Part shown: positions 1 to 8,182 of the stretch, one piece after another
Layout of the letters: each line of letters starts with the position of its first letter
Position numbering within the stretch: the stretch's first letter is position 1
From: [Zimmermannella] alba NBRC 15616
GTDB taxonomy: Bacteria; Actinomycetota; Actinomycetes; Actinomycetales; Microbacteriaceae
Direction: 5' to 3'
Length of the DNA stretch: 64,000 bases
Assembly: GCF_001570905.1 (NCBI RefSeq)
Contig: NZ_BCSO01000001.1
Span: 310,001 to 374,000 of the forward strand
Notes under the pieces: generated by a model
Seen by the model: only the letters and a program-made list of their open reading frames with translations
Told to the model about the DNA's origin: nothing
Database searches by the model: none
Translations under genes and position numbers: made by a program

Positions 1-924
1 GCTGCCGTATTTTGGGGTGGTGGTATCGCGGTCGGGTTGACCTTCTTGCTCAACTTCGTCTTCATGATGCCCGTCTTCGCCCTGCTCGGCTGGGAACAGG
101 AAGCCGCCGGCGCTGTCGTTGGTGCACCTCTTACGGAAGAGTGGTCAAAGGGACTCGGGCTGTTGCTCATTGCCTTTGCTGCGAAGCGTCACCTCAATAA
201 CCCGGTCGACGGCATCGTGTATGGCGCGCTCATGGGCGCGGGGTTCGCCTTCACTGAAAACATCCTGTACTTCAGCGGTGCCCTCGCCGAGTATGGCGTT
301 GCCGGGATCACGCAGCAGTTCTTTGTCCGCGGTATTGCGTTGCCGCTGCTGCACCCTATCTGTGTGTCGATGACGGGTCTTGCCGTGGGGTATGCGGCAC
401 GTCGTGGGGGAGCCTTCCGCATCATCCTTGCTTGGCACCTCGGTCTCATCCCCGGGATGCTGCTCCACTTCGCGTGGAACTCGACCGCCACGCTCGCAGG
501 TGCCGCATCCACCGAGGACGAAGCGTTCTCGACGCTCCTCATTGGCTTTTTTGGCATCATGGTTCCGGCCTTCGTCGGCTGGATCGTGCTCGTGGGACTC
601 TTGCGTCGCGGTGAGTCGAAGTTCACACGCTCCCGCATCCAGGATTACGCAGCGGTCGGATGGTATTCACCCGCCGAGGTTGACATGCTCTCGACGATGC
701 GTGGCCGCAGTGCCGCCCGTCGTTGGGCGCGTCACATGGGGCCGGGCGTCGGCAAGGACATGCGCGAGTTCATCTCTGAATCGACGCACCTCGCCGTGTG
801 CCGGTACCGAATCCTCAAGTCTCCGAATGAGCAGCGCTATCGCCTCGATGAGAAGGAAACCCTCGACATCCTGAGCTCGCTGCGCACGCGCCTCAATCAG
901 GCCCAGCAGCATCGTTTCGGCTAG
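1..924 (+). CDS. PrsW-family intramembrane metalloprotease (5' end missing)
   Basis: The reading frame is already open at base 1, so the true start lies left of the window. The visible part is strongly hydrophobic with several membrane helices and carries the PrsW signature in order: EEWSK (EExxK) near base 130, FTEN near 250, a conserved His in the helix after the HPICV segment, and HLGLIPGMLLHF near 430-475. In the family, the Glu and His residues bind the catalytic metal within the membrane; PrsW in Bacillus cleaves an anti-sigma factor by site-1 proteolysis. The soluble C-terminal part (about base 600-920) is Arg-rich and probably cytoplasmic. No anti-sigma or sigma gene is next to it in this window, so the substrate is unknown. 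Confidence 0.85.
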   Translation, partial: AAVFWGGGIAVGLTFLLNFVFMMPVFALLGWEQEAAGAVVGAPLTEEWSKGLGLLLIAFAAKRHLNNPVDGIVYGALMGAGFAFTENILYFSGALAEYGVAGITQQFFVRGIALPLLHPICVSMTGLAVGYAARRGGAFRIILAWHLGLIPGMLLHFAWNSTATLAGAASTEDEAFSTLLIGFFGIMVPAFVGWIVLVGLLRRGESKFTRSRIQDYAAVGWYSPAEVDMLSTMRGRSAARRWARHMGPGVGKDMREFISESTHLAVCRYRILKSPNEQRYRLDEKETLDILSSLRTRLNQAQQHRFG

Positions 925-996
925 ACGGAGCGATTCCACAGCGTTTCCCGCGCTACGCTTCGACCGACCCAACTCGCCCCCAATCAAGGAGCAGAC

Positions 997-1368
997 ATGG
1001 ACATGAACCGTACCAAGCCTGAGATCGACGCCCCCGAGGGGCCAGCTCCCGCGGAGCTCGTCATTGAAGACATCATTGTCGGTGACGGCGCTGAGGCGCA
1101 GGCCAGCTCGACGGTCGACGTGCACTACCTCGGCGTTGAGTACGACTCGGGCGAGCAGTTCGACGCCTCGTGGGACCGCGGCTCGTCGATCGAGTTCCCG
1201 CTCTCGCGCCTCGTGAAGGGCTGGCAGGAGGGCATCCCCGGCATGAAGGTTGGCGGTCGCCGCAAGCTCATCGTCCCGCCGGCGCTCGCCTACGGTCCGG
1301 CCGGCATGGGTCACCCACTTTCGGGCAAGACCCTCATCTTCGTCATCGACCTGCTCGGTGTGAAGTAG
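997..1368 (+). CDS. FKBP-type peptidyl-prolyl cis-trans isomerase
   Basis: A 123-residue single-domain FKBP. After a short acidic N-terminus it shows the fold's landmarks: [19 protein letters not shown], then EFPL, the [17 protein letters not shown] active-site loop, the PPALAYG segment and a closing IFVIDLL strand. FKBPs catalyse rotation around Xaa-Pro bonds and act as folding helpers; with no signal peptide this one should be cytoplasmic. The ATG at 997 is preceded by AAGGAG at 986-991, which fixes the start (a second ATG is two codons on). A TANNNT -10-like box (TACGCT, 954-959) lies upstream, so the gene is probably transcribed on its own; a strong hairpin follows the stop. Confidence 0.93.
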   Translation: MDMNRTKPEIDAPEGPAPAELVIEDIIVGDGAEAQASSTVDVHYLGVEYDSGEQFDASWDRGSSIEFPLSRLVKGWQEGIPGMKVGGRRKLIVPPALAYGPAGMGHPLSGKTLIFVIDLLGVK

Positions 1369-1381
1369 GCGCGGACTTGCT

Positions 1382-1413
1382 CGACAGGCCGCTCGGACTC
1401 GGGCGGCCTGTCG
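1382..1413 (+). terminator. Hairpin terminator after the FKBP gene
   Basis: A perfect 11-bp stem (CGACAGGCCGC at 1382-1392 with its complement at 1403-1413) and a 10-nt loop begins 14 nt after the stop codon. It is followed by a short CGTTTCC tract rather than a strong T run, as is common in GC-rich actinobacteria. Confidence 0.75.
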
Positions 1414-1559
1414 CGTTTCCGACGGCTCTTCTCCCGTGCGGTCGCTGGCTTGTCTACTCGGTGGTAGCATTGACAAGTTGCCGTCCACCGGCCGCGGAAC
1501 CAGAGAGCTCACACATCGGGTGTTGGGCGCCGCGCAACGGACACGAAAGGGAGAGCCAC

Positions 1560-1829
1560 ATGGCACTCAACGCCGAAATCAAGAAGCAGATCATCGACGA
1601 GTACGCAACGCACCCCGGTGACACCGGCTCGCCCGAGGTCCAGATCGCGATCATGTCGTACCGCATCAAGGAGCTCACCGAGCACCTCAAGTCGCACAAA
1701 CACGACCACCACTCGCGCCGTGGCCTGCTCCTGCTCGTCGGCCAGCGCCGCCGCATGCTCGGTTACCTCGCAAAGGTTGACATTGAGCGTTACCGTTCGC
1801 TCATCGAGCGCCTCGGTCTCCGCCGATAA
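1560..1829 (+). CDS. rpsO: 30S ribosomal protein S15
   Basis: The 89-residue product has the normal length of S15 and its hallmark sequence [11 protein letters not shown] followed by [19 protein letters not shown] and a basic C-terminus (LIERLGLRR). S15 binds 16S rRNA in the central domain early in 30S assembly. The ATG at 1560 has AAAGGGAG at 1546-1553 as ribosome-binding site. A -10-like TAGCAT (1465-1470) would give a leader of about 80 nt, long enough for the autoregulatory structures known for S15 in other bacteria, although no specific one can be assigned by eye. In many actinobacteria rpsO lies directly before pnp; here the two are separated by about 6.5 kb including ppk2, metB and the bacteriocin cassette. 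Confidence 0.98.
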   Translation: MALNAEIKKQIIDEYATHPGDTGSPEVQIAIMSYRIKELTEHLKSHKHDHHSRRGLLLLVGQRRRMLGYLAKVDIERYRSLIERLGLRR

Positions 1830-1851
1830 CACTTCGCGCCACAATCTTTCG

Positions 1852-1881
1852 CATCGCCCCGGGCTACGGCCTGGGGCGATG
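1852..1881 (+). terminator. Terminator after rpsO
   Basis: A 13-bp stem with one G-U pair and a TACG tetraloop: CATCGCCCC at 1852-1860 pairs with GGGGCGATG at 1873-1881, extended inward by 4 pairs. It is followed by the T-rich stretch GTTGCGTTGTTG. Confidence 0.85.
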
Positions 1882-1930
1882 TTGCGTTGTTGGGTGTTGA
1901 CCGTGGCGCGGCGCGCGGTGCGCGCAAACG

Positions 1931-1936
1931 TAAACT
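1931..1936 (+). promoter_or_regulatory. -10 box of a leaderless ppk2 transcript
   Basis: TAAACT (TANNNT) ends 6 nt before the ATG at 1943 and no Shine-Dalgarno sequence lies between, so transcription should start at or next to the start codon. Confidence 0.6.
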
Positions 1937-1942
1937 GGAACT

Positions 1943-2866
1943 ATGCCCGCATCCCATGAATTCACGCTGAACCCTGCCGGAATCCCGGATATGACTCCCG
2001 AAGTGGACGAGCTCGCAGACCTCCGCGGTGACGAAGCTGATGGTGAGGCGTGGCGCCACGGTTACCCGTATGCATCCAAGTTGTCGCGCCGCGTGTACGA
2101 GCGTCAGAAGCGTGCCTTGCAGATTGAACTCCTCAAGCTGCAGACGCACGTGAAGGAATCGGGTAAGAAGATCGTCATCATCTTTGAGGGTCGCGATGCT
2201 GCGGGCAAGGGTGGTGCGATCAAGCGTTTCATGGAGCACCTCAACCCGCGTGGTGCTCGCGTGGTTGCGCTCGAGAAGCCGACCGAGCGTGAACGGAGCC
2301 AGTGGTACTTCCAGCGCTATGTGCAGCATCTGCCAGCAGCTGGTGAAATCGTCATGTTTGACCGGTCATGGTACAACCGTGCCGGTGTCGAGCGCGTGAT
2401 GGGCTTCTGCACACCTGAGGAATACCTTGAGTTCACCCGTTCGGCGCCCGAGTTTGAGCGCATGCTCGTGCATTCGGGGATCTCGCTCATCAAGTTCTGG
2501 TTCTCGGTGGGGCGCGCAGAGCAGCACGCCCGCTTCCTGTCGCGCCGCGATGACCCGGTGCGTCAGTGGAAGCTGAGCCCCACAGACCTTGCCTCGCTCG
2601 ACAAGTGGGACGACTACACAGCGGCGAAGGAAGCCATGTTCTTCTACACGGACACGGCTGAGTCGCCGTGGACAGTCGTCAAGTCGAACGACAAGAAGCG
2701 TGCCCGCCTCGAAGCGATGCGCTACGTGCTCTCGCGTTTCGATTACCCGCAGAAGAACACGAAGGTTGCGACGAAGCCCGACAAAAAGATTGTCGGTTCG
2801 CCCCGCGTGATCTACGACGAGGGCGAGCAGCCTTCGGGCGAATTTGGCTCGGTGCACCGGTTCTAA
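1943..2866 (+). CDS. ppk2: Polyphosphate kinase 2 (PPK2 family)
   Basis: A 307-residue one-domain PPK2. It has the Walker A loop GRDAAGKG (residues 83-90, K89), the Walker B region MFDRSWYNRAGVE (about 138-150) and the lid motif RVMGFC (151-156). PPK2 enzymes move phosphate between inorganic polyphosphate and nucleotides, usually making GTP/GDP or ATP/ADP from polyphosphate; the class (ADP- or AMP-using) cannot be decided with certainty from the sequence. The protein is cytosolic. The start at 1943 is preferred because the -10 box TAAACT sits 6 nt upstream; an internal ATG at 1991 has no comparable signal. It is transcribed alone, between the rpsO terminator and metB. Confidence 0.93.
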   Translation: MPASHEFTLNPAGIPDMTPEVDELADLRGDEADGEAWRHGYPYASKLSRRVYERQKRALQIELLKLQTHVKESGKKIVIIFEGRDAAGKGGAIKRFMEHLNPRGARVVALEKPTERERSQWYFQRYVQHLPAAGEIVMFDRSWYNRAGVERVMGFCTPEEYLEFTRSAPEFERMLVHSGISLIKFWFSVGRAEQHARFLSRRDDPVRQWKLSPTDLASLDKWDDYTAAKEAMFFYTDTAESPWTVVKSNDKKRARLEAMRYVLSRFDYPQKNTKVATKPDKKIVGSPRVIYDEGEQPSGEFGSVHRF

Positions 2867-2991
2867 CGGTATCCACGGCGGCGGCAGGCTTCGGTTTGCC
2901 GCCGTCGATTGTGTGAGGGCCCAGATGACGCCAGGTGACGGAATTTGACCGTAGGTCACGACGCAAGATGCGCCGTGTGGCTGGCTCTTCC

Positions 2992-2997
2992 TACGGT
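2992..2997 (+). promoter_or_regulatory. -10 box of a leaderless metB transcript
   Basis: TACGGT ends 7 nt before the ATG at 3005. There is no ribosome-binding site in the gap, which supports a leaderless start and argues against the longer frame beginning at 2945. Confidence 0.55.
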
Positions 2998-3004
2998 CTC
3001 AGGC

Positions 3005-4192
3005 ATGACGACACACACGCCCGATGAACTTGCCTGTGCGTTGCGCACGGGAATCGAATCCGACATCTCACACGGTGCAGTGACACCGCCGATCCATGTC
3101 TCCTCGAACTTCAGCTTCGAGTCGTTTGGAGTGCCGCGTCGCTTCGACTACACGCGGAGCGGGAACCCAACTCGTGCGCTTTTTGGTGATGCGGTGGCAG
3201 CCCTCGAAGGCGGTGCCGGAGCGACCGTTGTCTCGACCGGGATGTCAGCGATCGCGCTCGCTGTCGTTGCACTCACCGAAGCAGGCGACCACATCGTCGT
3301 GCCGCATGACGCATACGGCGGCTCGTGGCGCCTCTTCGACTCGCTCGCAACACGGCGTGAGATTGTTGTGCACACGCTCGACCTCACGGACACGCAGACA
3401 GCGGTAGCGCGCATTCGCGACATCGAGCCGAAGCTTGTGTGGCTCGAGACCCCATCGAATCCGCTCCTTCGCATTACCGATCTCGAAGCGCTCATCGGGG
3501 TGGCCAAGAACGTTGGTGCAACGAGCGTCGTCGACAACACCTTCCTGACCCCCTTGGGGCAGCGGCCGTTCCACTTCGGTGCGGGTGTTGTTGTCCATTC
3601 GGCGACGAAGTACCTCAACGGTCATTCGGATGTCGTGGCCGGTGTCGCCATCGGACGCACCAAGGAACTGGCCGAGCAGCTCGACTGGTGGGGCAACGTA
3701 CTCGGCCTGACGGGAAGTCCCTTCGACAGCTACCTTGCGCTCCGGGGGCTTCGCACGCTCGAACTTCGTTTTGCCCGGCATCAGGAGAGTGCCCAGGTGG
3801 TCGCCGAGTTCCTCGCATTGCACGACGCAGTGAAGCGCGTGCACTTTCCCGGCCTTGCGACGCACCCCGGACATGAGCTTGCACGTCGCCAGCAGCTGGG
3901 GTTCGGTGGCATGCTCTCGTTCGAATTGCGAGGTGGTGAGGCTGCTGTCCGGCGATTCCTCGACGGCCTGGAGTACTTCAGCCTGGCCGAGTCTCTTGGG
4001 GGAGTGGAAAGCCTCATTGCGCATCCCGCCACCATGACGCACGCGTCGATGACACCGCAGGCGCGCGCGAATGCCGGCGTGAGTGACGAGCTGCTGCGCC
4101 TCTCGATCGGGATTGAGCCGGTGGAGGCGCTGCTTGGTGATCTCGAGGCGGGCATTGCCCGTGCGGCAGCGGTCTTCGAGTCGACCTCCTGA
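3005..4192 (+). CDS. metB: Cystathionine gamma-synthase
   Basis: A 395-residue PLP enzyme of the Cys/Met metabolism family. The PLP lysine is K202 in HSATKYLNGHSDVVAG, with the cofactor-binding Asp at 177 (VVDNTF) and the phosphate-binding SSNFSFESF and RSGNPTR segments at the N-terminus. The match follows enterobacterial MetB along nearly the whole length, including AESLGGVESLIAHPATMTH near residue 335. MetB joins O-succinyl- or O-acetyl-homoserine to cysteine to give cystathionine, the first step of transsulfuration to methionine; in actinobacteria the acetyl ester is the usual substrate. Cystathionine gamma-lyase is the main alternative from family alone. The gene stands alone, with no methionine neighbours and no riboswitch visible. 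Confidence 0.87.
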   Translation: MTTHTPDELACALRTGIESDISHGAVTPPIHVSSNFSFESFGVPRRFDYTRSGNPTRALFGDAVAALEGGAGATVVSTGMSAIALAVVALTEAGDHIVVPHDAYGGSWRLFDSLATRREIVVHTLDLTDTQTAVARIRDIEPKLVWLETPSNPLLRITDLEALIGVAKNVGATSVVDNTFLTPLGQRPFHFGAGVVVHSATKYLNGHSDVVAGVAIGRTKELAEQLDWWGNVLGLTGSPFDSYLALRGLRTLELRFARHQESAQVVAEFLALHDAVKRVHFPGLATHPGHELARRQQLGFGGMLSFELRGGEAAVRRFLDGLEYFSLAESLGGVESLIAHPATMTHASMTPQARANAGVSDELLRLSIGIEPVEALLGDLEAGIARAAAVFESTS

Positions 4193-4278
4193 GACTGTGT
4201 CCTGACACGATCCCGCTCAGTTCATCCTCCGGGGTGAGAACATCCGGTGACGAGACGGTTACTGATAAGTGTTGTGAA

Positions 4279-4307
4279 TTGCGCTACCCCCCCGGCGTGG
4301 GATATTG
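4279..4307 (+). promoter_or_regulatory. Candidate promoter of the bacteriocin cassette
   Basis: TTGCGC (4279-4284) and ATATTG (4302-4307) are spaced by 17 bp, giving a leader of about 55 nt before the ATG at 4369. The run of seven C inside the spacer (4287-4293) is unusual and may affect spacing or promoter strength. Confidence 0.4.
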
Positions 4308-4368
4308 ATGTTGCTCGAACAATGCTGCAGCGCCGAGCGCCACGTATCTAGGGACCCATGGAGGGGTA

Positions 4369-4698
4369 ATGAAACTGAATCGAGTCATTGGGGCACTTGC
4401 ACTCGGCGCTGCCCTGCTTGGCGGCAGCTTCGTCGTGAGCGAGCCAGCCTCGGCCACTGACATCACCAAGTATGTTGATGGTGGCAAGTGGCACTACGGA
4501 GTGAAGGAACCGTCCAGCCAGTTCATTGTGTTTTCGGATTACTTCCACCCGAAGACCGTCCACCGTAGCACTGCGTGTGGCACCAAGGGGTGTGTGCGCA
4601 GCCGCAATGCCAACCCCGGCAAATGCTCTGAGGCGAGCGTCGTTACGACGGTCTCCTTGTTTGGCAAGGTCAACGAGGCCTACTACTACAATTACTGA
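4369..4698 (+). CDS. Lactococcin 972-family bacteriocin precursor
   Basis: A 109-residue secreted peptide. Residues 1-29 form a Sec signal peptide (KLNR, a hydrophobic core, then ASA before the likely cut after A29), leaving an 80-residue mature form. The mature part has the lactococcin 972 pattern: GGKWHYGV near the start, SDYFHPKTVHRSTA in the middle and the aromatic end FGKVNEAYYYNY. Lactococcin 972 binds lipid II and blocks septum formation in dividing cells. Unlike the classical cysteine-free peptide, this one has C70, C75 and C86. The ATG is preceded by GGAGGGG at 4360-4366. It leads a cassette with lipoprotein, adaptor, ATPase and permease genes. The family call is firm; killing activity is inferred. 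Confidence 0.85.
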   Translation: MKLNRVIGALALGAALLGGSFVVSEPASATDITKYVDGGKWHYGVKEPSSQFIVFSDYFHPKTVHRSTACGTKGCVRSRNANPGKCSEASVVTTVSLFGKVNEAYYYNY

Positions 4699-4755
4699 CA
4701 ACTATGTGGTGGGGGCAGCTGTTAGTGGCCCCACCACTTTGTGAATGGGGTGCAT

Positions 4756-5373
4756 ATGAAACGATTGGCGACGGCCGTGGCGCTCATGGGGGTGCTGTGC
4801 GCACTGGCAGGATGCGCAGAGTCGTCCGCTGGGGAAGTTGCTTCGCCAGCCGCAGAACCGTCCACTATTCCAGAACCCAATTTCTCAGGTCCTTATGCCG
4901 CGGAGTTCCACCAGGCGTTTGCGTTGGCCCCGGATGATGAAATTCGGCAAATGCTTGTCGACGAGACGATTTCGGATAAGGAATTTCAGACCGTTGAGCA
5001 GCGATATTCCACATGCTTGTCGAGCCGAGGCGTTACTCACGGGGGTTTTGAATCGGATGGAAGCTCCTCATTCACATTCGAATCAGGAATGACCTCGGAC
5101 GAAGCCAATGCTGCCGCAGACGAGTGTTCGAGGAGTGAAGGCGTCGACGCTGTGATGTGGATGTACTACACGGTTCGCGAAAATCCAACAAATGCAGACA
5201 CATCGCAAGCCATGGTTGCATGTCTGATTCGAGCTGGCGTCGTCCCCTCTACCTTGACCGTGGAAGATCTCAAGGCGGGCAAGGACCTCGAGCAGGCCAC
5301 GGTGTCCCGACAGGAGTACTTCACGGCGTACAACTCGTGCGATGCAGACCCCGAACACGCGTATGCGGGCTGA
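4756..5373 (+). CDS. Lipoprotein of the lactococcin 972 cassette
   Basis: A 205-residue protein with a lipoprotein signal peptide (LAGC, lipidated C20) and a low-complexity stretch after it. The mature domain is acidic and helical with Cys at several conserved-looking points (STCLSSRG, ADECSRSEG, VACLIRAG, NSCDADP). I do not recognise a named family with certainty. It lies 57 nt behind the bacteriocin gene and overlaps the adaptor gene, so it is probably surface-exposed and involved in immunity or maturation, by analogy with lipoproteins in other bacteriocin clusters. The ATG at 4756 is chosen over GTG 4741 because GGGG at 4747-4750 is positioned for it and the signal peptide then begins directly (MKRL). 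Confidence 0.7.
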   Translation: MKRLATAVALMGVLCALAGCAESSAGEVASPAAEPSTIPEPNFSGPYAAEFHQAFALAPDDEIRQMLVDETISDKEFQTVEQRYSTCLSSRGVTHGGFESDGSSSFTFESGMTSDEANAAADECSRSEGVDAVMWMYYTVRENPTNADTSQAMVACLIRAGVVPSTLTVEDLKAGKDLEQATVSRQEYFTAYNSCDADPEHAYAG

Positions 5374-6475
5374 TCGACGAAGCGGCCTGATCTCGCTTGG
5401 ACTCATTGGTGGGCTGGGTCTTCTCCTCACCGGTGTTCTCGTGGGATATTTTCTCGCTCCGCAACAAGGGCCGAGTGAGTTGGCGGCCCCCGTAGATGGC
5501 AGTTATCCCGTCGCCGAGGAGTTGTTCGATGATGCTCGCGACGTTGAACTCGATATCGGGTTTGCCGAATCGACTTCACTCACAGTCAATCGTCCGGGAA
5601 CAGTGACAGCGGTCTCATGTGAGGTTGGCAAGCCGGTGAGTTCAGGCACGACCCCCATCGAGATTGATGGACAGGCCGTGCTAGCCCTCGCCACGTCAAA
5701 GCCGCTGTGGCGTGAACTCAAGAATGGTGACTCCGGGGAGGATGTGGATGCTCTTCGTGCTGCGCTTGCAGACCTTGGCGCGCCACTTGACAGAACAGGT
5801 TCGCTCAACTCAAGCGTTCTTGCCGCAGTTGCAGATTTCATCGGTGAGCCCCACGAGACGGTGAAGTCGGTGAATCCCGGCATGTTTATATGGCTTTCCG
5901 ACCAAGGTGGGCTCGTTGAATCGTGTCCTTTGCGTGTCGGTATGAGAGCCGAAGAGAATGCTGCGGCGATTCATATCTCTGGTGCAGTCGAGTCAGCTCA
6001 AGTGGTCGACTATCCGCGTGACGTCGCAACCGGCGCCCACGTCCTTCAGGTTGGCGAGCAAGGAATTGCCGTAGACGACGCCGGGCGCATCGCGGACTCC
6101 GATCTTGCCAAGCTTGCCGCGAGCAGCGAGGTTCAGGATGCGCGGATGCAATTGGCTGGGGCCCCAGCCAATGGAAACAGCGACGCAGGGACGGACGCGA
6201 CGAACAGCTCAACAAGTAGCGAGGCGCAGCACGCAACGCTCACCGTGATGCTGTCATTGGCGACACCGCGCACGGTTGGCTCGGTGTCACCCGCGGCCCT
6301 GTTCGGAACCGTTGGCACGAAGGCATGCATGACGGATGGTACGGAGATCGTGCCGGTGACGGTTCTTGGTTCGCGAACAGGCGTCACGTTCGTTGAACCA
6401 GCAGGTGAGAAGCCCCTGCCGCATGTCGCCACTGCACCGAACGATCTCAGCCTGACCTGCAGTCACGCGACATGA
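5363..6475 (+). CDS. Membrane-anchored adaptor with a peptidoglycan-binding fold
   Basis: About 370 residues with one N-terminal membrane helix (after MRADRRSG) and a large extracytoplasmic part. An N-terminal beta segment (LTVNRPGTVTAV, CEVGKPVSSGTTPIEIDG) resembles the biotinyl-lipoyl hairpin of efflux adaptors, and WRELKNGDSGEDVDALRAAL followed by LGAPLDRTG fits a PG_binding_1 repeat. A Ser/Thr-rich linker precedes a C-terminal beta domain. Such hybrids serve as the extracellular partner of MacB/FtsX-type transporters. It overlaps the lipoprotein gene by 11 nt and the next gene by ATGA, so the three are translationally coupled. A start at 5342 is equally open; neither has a good ribosome-binding site. 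Confidence 0.7.
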   Translation: MRADRRSGLISLGLIGGLGLLLTGVLVGYFLAPQQGPSELAAPVDGSYPVAEELFDDARDVELDIGFAESTSLTVNRPGTVTAVSCEVGKPVSSGTTPIEIDGQAVLALATSKPLWRELKNGDSGEDVDALRAALADLGAPLDRTGSLNSSVLAAVADFIGEPHETVKSVNPGMFIWLSDQGGLVESCPLRVGMRAEENAAAIHISGAVESAQVVDYPRDVATGAHVLQVGEQGIAVDDAGRIADSDLAKLAASSEVQDARMQLAGAPANGNSDAGTDATNSSTSSEAQHATLTVMLSLATPRTVGSVSPAALFGTVGTKACMTDGTEIVPVTVLGSRTGVTFVEPAGEKPLPHVATAPNDLSLTCSHAT

Positions 6476-7137
6476 CGGACTCACCAAGTCTGCACCTCGA
6501 CAACATTGGACACCGGTTTCGCGACGACCAACCGTGGCTCTTTCGCGATGTGAGTGCGTCTGTGCTTGCCGGTGAGCGAGTGGCGCTTGTCGGTCCAAGC
6601 GGGAGCGGAAAGAGCACGCTACTTGGGCTGATTGCAGGATGGATCGAACCCGCAGCGGGCACGGTCGAGCTCGCGGGCATTGAACGCACGCAATGGGTAT
6701 TTCAGAATCCGCACGGCGTTGCCCACCGGGATGCACTCGATCATGTTGTCTTGCCGATGCTCGTCGGTGGTTTCACACGCGCCGATGCGGAGCAGGAAGC
6801 GGTTGATCTGCTCGCATCGCTTCATCTTGAGCATCTCGTGGATCGGCGGCCCTTTTCACGCTTGTCTGGTGGCGAAGCGCAGCGGCTCATGTTCGCTCGC
6901 GCCATTGCCAGTCGGCCTCAGCTCATGCTCGTGGATGAGCCGACTGCACAGCTTGATCGAGCTTCCGCGCAAGCGGTGAATGAGGCGGTTCAACGTCTGA
7001 GCGACGGTGGGGCGATTGTCATCGTGGCGACTCACGATGATGACACTGCCGCCGCGTGCGACCGCGTCATTAACCTGGCCGATTATCGCGACAGACCGCT
7101 TGGGGGTGAACATGCGAATTGGAGTGCTGATCAGTGA
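6472..7137 (+). CDS. ABC transporter ATP-binding protein (LolD/MacB type) of the bacteriocin cassette
   Basis: A 221-residue nucleotide-binding subunit with intact motifs: Walker A GPSGSGKS (41-48), Q-loop VFQN (about 76-79), signature LSGGEAQ (131-137), Walker B LMLVDEP (151-157) and switch His 188. Its length and the short distance between Walker A and Q-loop fit the LolD/MacB/FtsE class, which powers mechanotransmission or export from the outer face of the membrane rather than bulk import. It overlaps the adaptor gene by 4 nt and the permease gene by 26 nt and surely works with them. In lactococcin 972 clusters such transporters are linked to immunity or release; which one applies here is open. 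Confidence 0.88.
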   Translation: MTDSPSLHLDNIGHRFRDDQPWLFRDVSASVLAGERVALVGPSGSGKSTLLGLIAGWIEPAAGTVELAGIERTQWVFQNPHGVAHRDALDHVVLPMLVGGFTRADAEQEAVDLLASLHLEHLVDRRPFSRLSGGEAQRLMFARAIASRPQLMLVDEPTAQLDRASAQAVNEAVQRLSDGGAIVIVATHDDDTAAACDRVINLADYRDRPLGGEHANWSADQ

Positions 7138-8182
7138 GATCTGGCGTAACGTCTTGACCGGCACGACACGACTGGGTTTGTGGACGATGGCGTTCACAGT
7201 GGCCGTTGGCGTGCCCGTTGCCTTTGAATTCCTGTCCATCGCTCAGCTCACAGCCGAATCCAATGAGTACCGGAGCTCGGGTGCAAATGTGATGACCGTC
7301 CAGAGCGAGGGTCTCGTGAGTGGCAGCGCCTGCGTGGCTCTTGGGCAACTGCCGGGCGTTGCATCGGTAGCACTCCGCCACGAGCAAGATCCAATCAACG
7401 TCACATCGCTCACCACGACACCGCTCGAACACTATGTGGTGGCTGGAGATGTGCGTGAAGTCTTCTTTGTTCAATTGGTGGGGGAGGGGCGCGCCGGACT
7501 ATTCCTCTCCGAGGAAGTCGTCCGCACGCTTGGACTTCAGCGCGAGCTCGCAACCAGTGAAGGGCAATTACCTGTCGCAGGCGTCTTCCCCTACCCCGAC
7601 GACGGTCGTCGCGGTGGGTTTGGTTTCGCTGCCTTGGAAGAGGAGGCGGTGAGCGCGACAGGATACGACGAGTGCTGGATCGCGATGTGGCCTGAACGGG
7701 AGGACGCGGCCTCGCTCGTGCGCTCGACGCTTCGTGGTAGCGGTGACCAGCATGGGGCGCAGCCCATCGTCGGTCAACTCAACATGAGCCATGGAGCGCA
7801 TTTTGACGGTCATGATCGATTCATGGGGCGCCTGTCGCGATTTGCACCGTGTCTGAGCGCACTCATGGGCGCCGCCCTCGGATGTCTCGCCTCAAGCCGG
7901 CGGCGGCTCGAGTTCGCATCCCTGCGACACTGCGGCGCACGACAACACGAACTGTTGACGTGGCAGCTGCTCGAGAGTGGCACATGGATTCTGTGCGGCG
8001 TGGTGCTTGCGGCCCTGGCGTCGAGCATTGTGGCGTGGAACTGTCAGATCGATGCTGAGACCGCGTTCCGGCATGGGGTGCCATCCATAGCGGCTGGCGC
8101 GCTCGCCGTCCTCTTTGCTGTTTCCTGCTGTGTTGGATCAATTCGCGAATCGCACCTCGTCAAGTTCTTCAAGGAACGCTGA
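7112..8182 (+). CDS. FtsX/MacB-type permease of the bacteriocin cassette
   Basis: A 356-residue membrane protein with the typical four-helix plan: one helix near residues 18-40, a large extracytoplasmic domain to about residue 235, then three helices (FAPCLSALMGAALGCLA, SGTWILCGVVLAALASS, SIAAGALAVLFAVSCC). It ends in a short basic tail. This is the architecture of MacB/FtsX permeases and of bacteriocin-associated integral membrane proteins. The ATG at 7112 is favoured by GGGGGTGA at 7102-7109; a longer frame from 7007 would run far into the ATPase gene. It is the last gene of the cassette. Codon use here is less strictly G/C-ending than in the flanking housekeeping genes, which hints at transfer. 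Confidence 0.75.
   Translation: MRIGVLISEIWRNVLTGTTRLGLWTMAFTVAVGVPVAFEFLSIAQLTAESNEYRSSGANVMTVQSEGLVSGSACVALGQLPGVASVALRHEQDPINVTSLTTTPLEHYVVAGDVREVFFVQLVGEGRAGLFLSEEVVRTLGLQRELATSEGQLPVAGVFPYPDDGRRGGFGFAALEEEAVSATGYDECWIAMWPEREDAASLVRSTLRGSGDQHGAQPIVGQLNMSHGAHFDGHDRFMGRLSRFAPCLSALMGAALGCLASSRRRLEFASLRHCGARQHELLTWQLLESGTWILCGVVLAALASSIVAWNCQIDAETAFRHGVPSIAAGALAVLFAVSCCVGSIRESHLVKFFKER

Noticed and set aside
1471-1559. A conserved S15 autoregulatory structure in the rpsO leader
   Set aside because: The leader is long enough, but I could find only short ambiguous pairings and no recognisable S15-binding fold.
2945-3004. Longer metB start at 2945
   Set aside because: The additional 20 residues do not resemble the family and the -10 box TACGGT points to ATG 3005.
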